A program made the position numbers and the translations under genes. Below the pieces are notes generated by a model that saw only the letters and a list, made by a program, of their open reading frames with translations, searched no databases and was not told the DNA's origin. A stretch of 64,000 nucleotides of DNA from Anolis sagrei. Its lineage: Eukaryota; Chordata; Lepidosauria; Squamata; Anolidae. Positions 56,142 to 64,000 of the stretch are shown piece after piece (position 1 is the stretch's first letter; the number at the start of each line of letters is the position of its first letter). The DNA is taken from NCBI RefSeq assembly GCF_037176765.1, contig NC_090023.1:154235663-154299662 (forward strand), written 5' to 3'.

Positions 56142-56703
56142 CTAGCTGTCACCTGCCACGCTTTGCTGTGGCCTACATGGGGGTTCTGTGTGGGAGGTTT
56201 GGCCCAATTCTATCGTTGGTGGGGTTCAGAATGTTCTTTGATTGGAGGTGAACTATAAATCCCAGAAACTACAACTCCCAATTGTCAAGATTCTATTTTC
56301 CCCAAACTCCACCAGTGTTCACATTTGGGCATATTGAGTATTCATGTAGTGTTTGGTCCAGATCCATTATTGTTTGAGTCCACAGTGAGATGTAGATGAA
56401 CTACAACTCCAAAACCAAAGGACACTGCCCTCCAAACCCTTCCAGTATTTTCTGTTGGTCATGGGAGAATGGTGCCAAGTTTGGTCCAATTCCATCATTG
56501 GTGGGATTCAGAATGCTCTTTAATTGTAGGTGAACTATAAATCCCAGCAACTACAACTTCCAAATGACAAAATCAATTTTTTTGAGTGAAAGACATACAT
56601 TGGGTTGTTAGGTGTCTTGTGTCCAAATTTGGTGTCAATTCATCCAGTGGTTTTTGAGTTCTATTAATCCCACAAACAAACATTAAAATTTTATTTATAT
56701 AGA
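56142..56703 (-). mobile_element. Helitron, end-to-end copy, non-autonomous
   Basis: Read on the minus strand: TCTATATAAATAAAATTTTA at 56703, two GGTTTGG/GTTGTAGTT module sets, then GGCCACAGCAAAGCGTGGCA with a GCCAC/GTGGC hairpin, and a terminal CTAG at 56142-56145. It is inserted between A and T, as Helitrons do, with no target duplication. 562 bp, no coding region. Confidence 0.88.
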
Positions 56704-58829
56704 TTCTAGGAGAGCTATATTCCTTATTGTGGAGAATTGAGCCTTAGCCATTATTTATGCTATCAGCTATCTGTCAGCAATCTGCATTCATAAGACATAA
56801 GATCCATAATGCATGACTTTGTCTAATCTAGGCTGTGTTTGTTGGTTTCCACAGCAGGGGTTTTGGGGTTCCACAGCAGGACACATGATGTGATTTGATA
56901 ATAACTTATGAAAGAGATTGAGATTCATAAGTGAATTGAATTTCCTTTAACAAATGGAACTCAAGAGTAAATGCTCTTGAAATATCTTCGGCTAGAGAAG
57001 AACAGTCTTATTCATTCTGTCTTCTGTTGTGGGATTAATTATGGCTCTTATGTGTAGGCGTCTTGGCCTATCTTTCCTCATTGAGAAAAAAAAGAACAAG
57101 TAACTATTTGTTCATAGCTAATTAAAAGTGAAATACACAGCACGCAAGTATCAATGTAGATTTTTGTGCTTGTTCATCAACGAACATTCATGGTTTAATG
57201 TCCTTCCCATTTTGTTCCAACTGTGTTGCATCTACTCAGCCTGGATGGTTTGTTCTGATGTGTTTGGTATCGATCTACTGTATTTGTCTTTTTGGCAGGG
57301 TGTGTGCAGGATCTTGCTCCAGCACCACTTTACCAATGAGTTGATTTTTTTTAATTATCAGCTTTCTCCACTGTCTAGCCATAGAGAGAAATTGGAAATA
57401 CAGTACAATGGCATAGACTTTGGTAGGTCCTCTACGGTGAATGTATGGCAACTTTCAGCAGAAAAACATCACCCGAATCTCCTGGAGGATCTAGAAAATT
57501 CCTAAAGAGAATGTATTCTGTTGTGAAACTACACGTGATAGTCCTACAGGTACAAGGGTCTTACTTTATTGGATATTTACTTTCAAGTTGTCAAGTATCT
57601 TTAATCCTCTTTTGCTGTTCTACAGCTTCTCTACTTTGTATGACAGTTTTGAAGAGCAATAGATCCAGAAATATCTCATCTTCAACATAGGCACCTGCAT
57701 GCCATTAGGAATAACTCCAATATGTTGTGTATCTCTATAACATACTACCTGACATGTCCATGAGTTTCCTACATGGCAGTCTGGCACAGTATGTAACCCA
57801 TTACTTCTCTACTGTTTCTTCCCTTAGTATGGAATGTTGGGATCCAAACAGAAAAGGGGTTGCTAAGGCAATCCATAAACAGAGCAGACAAAGGTGTTAG
57901 AAACTGTCTTCTAGTGTAACCTTGTGATGGGAAGGAACAGTTGAGATTGTTGCCTTTTGGCTACTTTCTTCTTCTTCTGAAACTGCTCCACATCACTGAA
58001 AAGGGCAAATCTGCAGGTTCCATTTCCTTTGTTATGTATTGCTGAAGCAAAAGGAATCCCTACATCTACAAAAGGAACATCAGATTATAGTTAATTTTCT
58101 AATTCTTAACTTGATGCTGCTACCCTCAGTCTACAGCATATGTTCACCTCCTGTTGGTGATGCTGAATGGTTTTCAGTTGGGAAACGTCATGCAAAAATC
58201 AGTTTGCAAAAAACTGTTCAGCTCTGCTGGAAGGTAAGTTTTTGTTCCTGGTGATTCCTCTGGCAAAGTTTTGATTGTCACTGGAAGGGTACCAATAACA
58301 AGGGATTCACATAATGTTGAAGATGAATGTTAACTACTCTACACTTACTGATTGGCTGAGACAATAGGGATTTCTTCTACTCATAAACGATCCCTCATGG
58401 CCGAGTATGATTGCCTTCCAAGTGTCGGGTCTTGGCGGTGGATATGTAGGTGACTGTAGAGACCTATCCTTGATCTTTTGCAGTAAGGATACTGATTTCT
58501 GGATGGAAGACAGTACTGACAAGTGTTGGCTTAATGTGCTTTCCTCTTGAAAGGTTTCTCCATTTCGCCCTCCATTTGTGCCCCTTCTTCTGGTGTGTTC
58601 AGATACTGCCAACTTCAGTCTCATGACCATCTTGCTCACATCTGAGTAGTGTCCTGGTGTTTGTGCTCAGTGCTGTACTATAAATCTTTCTCAATCTGTT
58701 TGTTAGCCTGACAAGATGTAAGAATCAAAAAAGTGCAGAACACATTAAGGGATACTGGTCATCCACAAAAGGCTACTGGTACACCACAAACCTATCACAT
58801 CAAATATGAGCATAAACCTACTCCTTACA
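56704..58829. other. intergenic, no gene supported
   Basis: The longest frame (57128-57505, + strand, 125 codons) starts MKYTARKYQCRFLCLFINEH and resembles no family I know. At 58380-58470 the text TCATGGCCGAGTATGATTGC and CTTCCAAGTGTCGGGTCTTG has the feel of an old interspersed repeat. Confidence 0.4.
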
Positions 58830-59070
58830 TTTAATATGTTTTAGTAGATTTTTTTGGTATTTTTATGTTTCTATTTGTTGTTGTCTATTAAGTTTATTAG
58901 GTTGTGTTATATTGTCAAATGTACTTGTCAATTATTTCTATATAATTGTCTGTATGGTTTATTTCCGGCAATTGAATATTTGCCTTACATGTTGGAAGCC
59001 ACCCTGAGTCCCTTTGGGGAGACAGGGCAGTATACAAATAAAGTGTATTATTTATTATTATTATTACTCA
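58830..59070 (+). mobile_element. L2-clade LINE 3' end
   Basis: GCCACCCTGAGTCCCTTTGG, GGAGACAGGGCAGTATACAA and a (TTA)n tail at 59045-59068. Confidence 0.8.
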
Positions 59071-59409
59071 TAATTGGGTAGAAAAATCACCACTGGAAAA
59101 ATATTTCTATCAAACTAGATCTTTTGACTGAAAAAGAGAGCAGCTAGAATTTTGTTAGTGACATACAGGCATGTAAATATAGCTCGTATATACATGTCTG
59201 TTTTAGGATAGGTCAGAAGGTACTATTCTGAAGCCCTTTGAACACCATCTAAAATCTTCCCCCAGAATCTTCCAGTTTTTAGAAGTGGCTGCTGTCATTA
59301 AACAGTCAGGAAGGGGAAAAGAGTGAAGCAATTCTAACAGTGAAGGTGTGACTGGTCCAGGCTTTGGGTTGGGAGACTTAAGAAGGATTTACATGAATGA
59401 AGGGATCAA

Positions 59410-59785
59410 ATATTTTAAGTAGAGGGCCAGTTCATGGTCCACCAGACCACCAGATGGGACAGGACTATAGTTTAAAAAAAAACTTGAACACATTCTTATG
59501 CACACTGCAATAACTTATTTGTAGTACAAAAAAAATCCATAAATAAAAGAACAATGATACAATATTTAAAAAGAACAATTCAGCATTTTAATGGGAAGTA
59601 TAGGTATGCTTTTGGCTGAAGAGGAGGTCAAGTTAATTAGGATTGTTGTTGTTGTTATATGCCTTCAAGCCATTTCAGATTTAGAACGACCCCAAGGGTA
59701 AAGTTTAGGGCAGGAACTGGGTAAATGACCTTGGAGGGCTGCATCTGGCCCGCGGGCCTTAGCTTTGGCCTCCCTGCTCTAATGG
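59410..59785 (-). mobile_element. hAT element, diverged, carrying a SINE tail
   Basis: Reversed, it begins near 59785 as GGCCCGCGGGCCAGATGCAG-like sequence and contains GAACAATTTTTAAATATTGT-type body shared with 31669-32020. A reversed SINE tail (GTTGTTGTTATATGCCTTCA) is inserted at about 59641-59700. Confidence 0.65.
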
Positions 59786-60074
59786 GTGAGTGCACCACAT
59801 TTTTCCATCACTGGCATGGTCTGGCCTGTCTTCTTCCCACTAGTACTGGTCCTGGCCAGGGCTTAGAGGCTGCAGAGTCTGAGCACACAAAGCCAAACAA
59901 AAAGGGCATTATATCCTACCTGGTGAATGTAGGATCTCAATCATTGTGTGCTTAAGGCTGCATGCATACTATCTCATTCATCGTATAATTCTGTATAGTA
60001 AGTCAACATCATCCCCCCCCCCTTCCCAATTGATGGTGGCTATCGCTTGAAGGCGTGTCTCGGTATTTAAAAGA

Positions 60075-60338
60075 TTAGCTGTCCCCTGCCATGCGTTGCT
60101 GTGGCCCAGTCTGTGTATATGTATTTTGTGTGTGTATATATATGTGGTTTTGCACATGGGTTGTAATGTTGTTTTGTTTTTTTGTTTTTTCAAGTCTCTT
60201 CTGCTGTGTTTTTCAGTTTTTATGAGTAGTCACTTGTTGGCCTGAGAGGTGTATTGTGTCCAAATTTGGTGTCAATTCGTCCATTGGGTTTTGAGTTATA
60301 TTAATCCCACAAACGAACATTACATTTTTATTTATATA
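60075..60338 (-). mobile_element. Helitron, short internally deleted copy
   Basis: The minus-strand 3' end reads GGGCCACAGCAACGCATGGC, AGGGGACAG, CTAA (60075-60078). The 5' region at about 60260-60338 is the usual AATGTAATGTTCGTTTGTGG. Most of the middle is replaced by T/G-rich sequence. Confidence 0.8.
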
Positions 60339-60431
60339 ATGTTTGAAAGGCAAACACTGAATTAATAATTATGCCTGTGCCCACAGTTGCATTGATGCTA
60401 TAAATTACTCCCAGAATCTCTTCATCTCACC

Positions 60432-60687
60432 CAGCCGCAGTGGCGCAATGGGTTAAACCCTTGTGCTGGCTGAACTGCTACCCTGAAGATTGGCAGTTCA
60501 AATCTGAAAGACAGGGTGAGCTGCAATCTGTCAGCTCCAGCTTCCCATGCAGGGGCATCAGAGAAGCCTCCCACAGAATAATAAAACATCCGGGCATCCC
60601 CTGGGCAACATCCCTGCAGATAGCCAATTCTCTCACACCAGAAGCGATTTGCAGTTTCTCAAGTAGCTTCTAACACAAAGAAAAAAC
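60432..60687 (+). repeat. tRNA-derived SINE, full length
   Basis: CAGCCGCAGTGGCGCAATGG head, A box TGGCGCAATGGGTTAAACCC, B box GGCAGTTCAAATC, body CCCCTGGGCAACATCCCTGC, tail AGCGATTTGCAGTTTCTCAA and TAACACAAAGAAAAAA. Confidence 0.88.
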
Positions 60688-60770
60688 AGCAATCACCTTG
60701 CCGTGTGGAAACCCCAATGTTTAATAGTAATGGAATTGCATCAACGTAGCCTGGCTGAAGCAATTTCGGT

Positions 60771-60776
60771 TTTATT
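60771..60776 (-). terminator. possible minus-strand polyadenylation signal AATAAA
   Basis: TTTATT on + reads AATAAA on minus (TTAATAAAACC context), with a GT/T-rich patch 60-80 nt further on. It would end the putative convergent transcript. Confidence 0.3.
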
Positions 60777-61682
60777 AATGCAAGCACATCAAGTCAAACA
60801 CAGAATATCCTGCTTTATGGTACAGCTTTATATGCAGCAATTCAACTCTGAATAACGAAATACAGATGTTGAAGGAATGTATCAAACCAAAGGAAAAGAA
60901 AATAGTAACAGAAAAACATGAAGAAATGGCACTTTTTCAAGTAAATACTAGAACCAATGGACCACTGGAGTGCACATTCATGTAAAAGCTTTTTTTCTGC
61001 TTAAATATGCATACACAAAAATGTTTCAGAATTGCATTTCAAATATATACCTCTGAAAGTTAAAGCATCCCTTTGTAAATTTTAAATACATTAACAAAGC
61101 TGATATACAATCCCTTTCATAGTGTTTGACAACATTGCTAGCTAGGACATCTCGGAAAAGTGCAAAAAAACCCTACTGTAATAATACAGTATAAATATTC
61201 TCTTTACTCCAGGGCTGAAAATCAATACTTCAGCGTGGGAAAGACTAGCAGCAAGTCACAAATAAACAAAGCCACTAATTCTCTGTCACTGTGGGGTTGT
61301 CCTCTTGTATGCATTAATTTCATTTCCATGTTTAAAACTCATTTGTGTTGATTTGTTCCCTGAACCATTTTAGTATAAATAGAAAAATGCTTTGGCAAAG
61401 CAGATTGGTTGTAAAATGGATTGTATTAATTAGAAATCAAGGGAAAGCTGGACATGAAAAAGCTTTTCATATATTGATTTTAAACGTGGAATTGCAGGTA
61501 TCTAAATGTATTCATGGTCCAATGTGAGGTCTCGTTTTAATTGTCTGAGAAAATTAATAGGTGTTTAGGAAATGTTTAGCTACCAATTATTCTAAAGATT
61601 GTATTGATGGTAGTAATCATGGTAAGGTTTTGTCTCTGGATTTAAGAAACAACAGAAGCTGGATAGAAACAGTTGAGTTAAT

Positions 61683-61918
61683 GTATTGTCGAAGGCTTTC
61701 ATGGCCGGAATCACTGGATTGTTGTAGGTTTTTTTGGGCTATATGGCTATGGTCTAGAGGCATTTTCTCCTGACGTTTCGCCTGCATCTATGGCAAGCAT
61801 CCTCAGAGGTAGTGAGGTCTCACTACCTCTGAGGATGCTTGCCATAGATGCAGGCAAAACGTCAGGAGATAATGCCTCTAGAACATGGCCATATAGCCCG
61901 GAAAAACCTACAACAACC
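61683..61918. mobile_element. Penelope-like terminal-repeat foldback, with target duplication
   Basis: Two inverted pseudo-LTR arms meet at 61816/61819 with only GT between them. The left arm is longer by about 33 bp (GTATTGTCGAAGGCTTTCAT), the asymmetric extension known for Penelope-like elements. Flanks are 13-bp copies of CAGTTGAGTTAAT (61670-61682 and 61919-61931). There is no coding sequence between the arms. Confidence 0.9.
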
Positions 61919-63680
61919 CAGTTGAGTTAATTTTTAAAGAAAAGTAAAAACCTGAAACCAAACGAAGAAGTGAATTAATATGGCTAAGTGCACACAAAGT
62001 AAAAAAAATGGCTTGCTCATTGAATTCAGAATATGTTTCTAATTGTGGTCTTTAGAGATTGTTCCAACATCTTATTTGACTTGGCCAAGTATTTTAAAGA
62101 GAGCTTTATTGAACATCAGGCCCTTCAATTCTATAGAGTGTGCATTTTTTATTTTAACTAGGTGGCTCTATGAATATGGGCTGAGACACTTGCACATATT
62201 AAAAATCACTGGAAAACTGACAGTCTTATTCACATTTCCTGACTAGAAGCAGTTCACGCAAAAATATTACTTAATTTATGAACCATTTAATCCCAATCAC
62301 CTTTTTTTGGCAGGATCAACATTTCAGTAAGCGTTCGACATTGAAAGGTGAGTTCATATTAAATTATTTGGAACTGCAATAATTTATTCAGCCTGATTGA
62401 GGAAATTGCTCTTACAAACTATCATATGAACACTTTTCCATGAGTGATAGTCAATTTGCTTATGAATGGAAGTCAAGCAAAGAGCCAGAAAACTCTCTCC
62501 AAACACGGCACTGTATGAAAGGTTAACCATCATCACCAAACTCACCTAAATTCAAGAAAACCCTTTTCAAAACTGCCTACTGTTGTGACATTGCAGATGG
62601 CATCCACCAGCTGATTTCAGTTAGCCAAAGGAGAATATGTTGATTGGTTCGTCCTTTACTGAAATTGTGACAGTTGTACACCTTGTTCCACTCTCAATTA
62701 AAATCCCTGATAAACAAAATATAAACGTAAACTAGAGTCCTACGAACTAGTCAAACTGCACTGCGGGGTTGGGGAGAAGAAAGACCTGCCAACTGCTCCA
62801 TTTTACCTTGTCAAACCATGTAACAAAAATAAGTTTGGCTGCACCATTCTTGATAGAGAGACAGGTATACTCTAGTTCACATGCCATGTATTCCAGTTTA
62901 TTTACAAAGCTGTAGCTGGTTAATAAAAACATCCATATTTTTATTTTGTTTGCTTCCAACTCAAGAGTTGAAGAAGAAGGTATACTACATAATTTTATTA
63001 CCTTGTAAGGCACTATCTTCTGATGTAAGAGGGGAGCAGTCTTGCTGCTACAGTGATTTAAGGCCAGGCTAAAGGAGACCAAGGATCTTTGTGCTGAACT
63101 GGGGGCAACCAGATTGTTTTGTTGCAATGGAGGGTCTGTTTCTATGCAACTGACAAAAGGAAATAGTGAAATATGACCTGTCCTAAACCTCTTGGGCTGG
63201 CACGTAGAGGAATAAGGTGTTTGAATTTTCCCTATTAAAATAAACACACTGGCTTGAAGCTGAAGCCACCTATAACCCAATAAGGCCTTTTCAGAAAGTG
63301 GTCATGGGCTGGATCTTTAATTGTATCAGATAGACTAGGGAAAACCACTGAGAATATCTCTTGTGTGCATTTGCTTCATTCAATGCATCTTATGCTCAAT
63401 TTACAATTCCAAAGAACAGGATGTTACACACTCGCACAATGTTCGTAAACCTGGGTTTCTAAGGTTTTTGGAGGGATCATATGCAGCAATGAAGAGGGTG
63501 AGAGGAGAAATCTCTTTCAGGTAACCTACCTGTCGGATCCAAGCCTGTGCCCACAGAAAATTGGAAAACTGGCGGGAAAGATTTGTCTTAGGAGTCTTTC
63601 ACACTATGCAAATACATCCTCACAGTTCCTCTTTAACTGCCATGTTTGTATTTTATATAATTTTGTGATTTATAATTTGT

Positions 63681-63938
63681 TGGAGCCGTGGTGGCGCAAT
63701 GGGTGTAAACCCTTGTGCCAGCTAAACTGTTGACCTGAAGGTCAGCGGTTCAAATCCACGAGACAGGGTGAGCTTCCACCTGTCAGCTCCAGCTTCCCAT
63801 GTGGGGACATGAGAGAAGCCTCCTACAGGATGGTAAAACATCCAGATGTCCCCTGGGCAACATCCTTGCAGACAGCCAATTCTCTCACACCAGAAGTGAT
63901 TTGCAGTTTCTCAAGTTGCTTCTGACACACACAAAAAA
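63681..63938 (+). repeat. tRNA-derived SINE, full length
   Basis: TGGAGCCGTGGTGGCGCAAT head, B box GCGGTTCAAATCC, body CCCCTGGGCAACATCCTTGC, tail AAGTGATTTGCAGTTTCTCA and GACACACACAAAAAA. Same family and orientation as 60432. Confidence 0.9.
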
Positions 63939-64000
63939 TGTTGAGGCCCTAAAGCTCTCCAAGATTTCTAGTAATGCTCCGTAAGCAAATCTTAAGATTC

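Larger units (their letters stand above)
60690..63680 (-). other. possible 3'UTR of a convergent minus-strand gene
   Basis: Three kb of AT-rich, repeat-poor sequence, broken only by the Penelope-like foldback at 61683. A minus-strand AATAAA lies at 60771-60776. In mammals RASGEF1A is the convergent neighbour of CSGALNACT2, so its 3' end is expected about here. I see no coding exon. The 177-codon minus-strand frame at 62747-63280 resembles no protein I recognise. Confidence 0.3.

Noticed and set aside
57128-57505. 125-codon plus-strand frame as a gene.
   Set aside because: No known domain, no splice context or neighbouring exon, and no conserved-looking motif.
62747-63280. 177-codon minus-strand frame as a protein-coding gene.
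   Set aside because: No recognisable family, compositionally like background, and it lies in probable UTR or intergenic DNA. Kept only as a side note.

Overview
This window looks like nuclear DNA from a squamate reptile, most likely an iguanian lizard close to Anolis. It carries one complete spliced vertebrate gene in a dense and varied set of repeats: BovB (RTE), L2 and CR1 LINEs, Sauria-type and other tRNA SINEs, a 5S rRNA-derived SINE, Penelope-like elements, Helitrons, mariner, Tigger-like and hAT elements. This mix is typical of lizards. No prokaryotic, viral or organellar gene is present.

The gene is CSGALNACT2 (chondroitin sulfate N-acetylgalactosaminyltransferase 2), on the + strand. 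A CpG-rich, TATA-less promoter and a non-coding exon 1 with a consensus donor after 9249 lie at about 8.8-9.6 kb. A 24-kb first intron follows. Seven coding exons lie at 33325-33982, 41205-41421, 41995-42096, 43636-43814, 44532-44626, 47632-47713 and 51069-51361. Their phases fit exactly and give 1626 nt, or 541 residues plus stop. The 3'UTR probably ends at an ATTAAA signal at 52511. Nothing in the coding sequence looks broken.

Layout: 1-8.8 kb is a repeat graveyard (a mariner end, a second mariner split by nested L2 copies, Helitrons, a rearranged Penelope-like element). 9.9-13 kb is a cluster of L2 LINEs carrying two CR1 insertions. 13-33 kb is intron 1, mostly unique AT-rich sequence with a young BovB copy at 19.4 kb, SINEs, hAT elements and a 68-bp minisatellite. 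33-52.5 kb is the coding part of the gene, with repeats confined to introns. 52.5-60.7 kb is intergenic, with Penelope-like, CR1, Tigger-like and Helitron copies. 60.7-63.7 kb is AT-rich, repeat-poor sequence that could be the 3'UTR of a convergent minus-strand gene; RASGEF1A would be expected from mammalian gene order, but no coding exon is visible to prove it.

The most interesting signals are a hammerhead-ribozyme-like core kept in several Penelope-like terminal repeats, two Helitrons that abut with no spacer base, Helitron 3' ends facing outwards at the edge of the promoter island, and hAT insertions whose 8-bp target duplications share a central TA.
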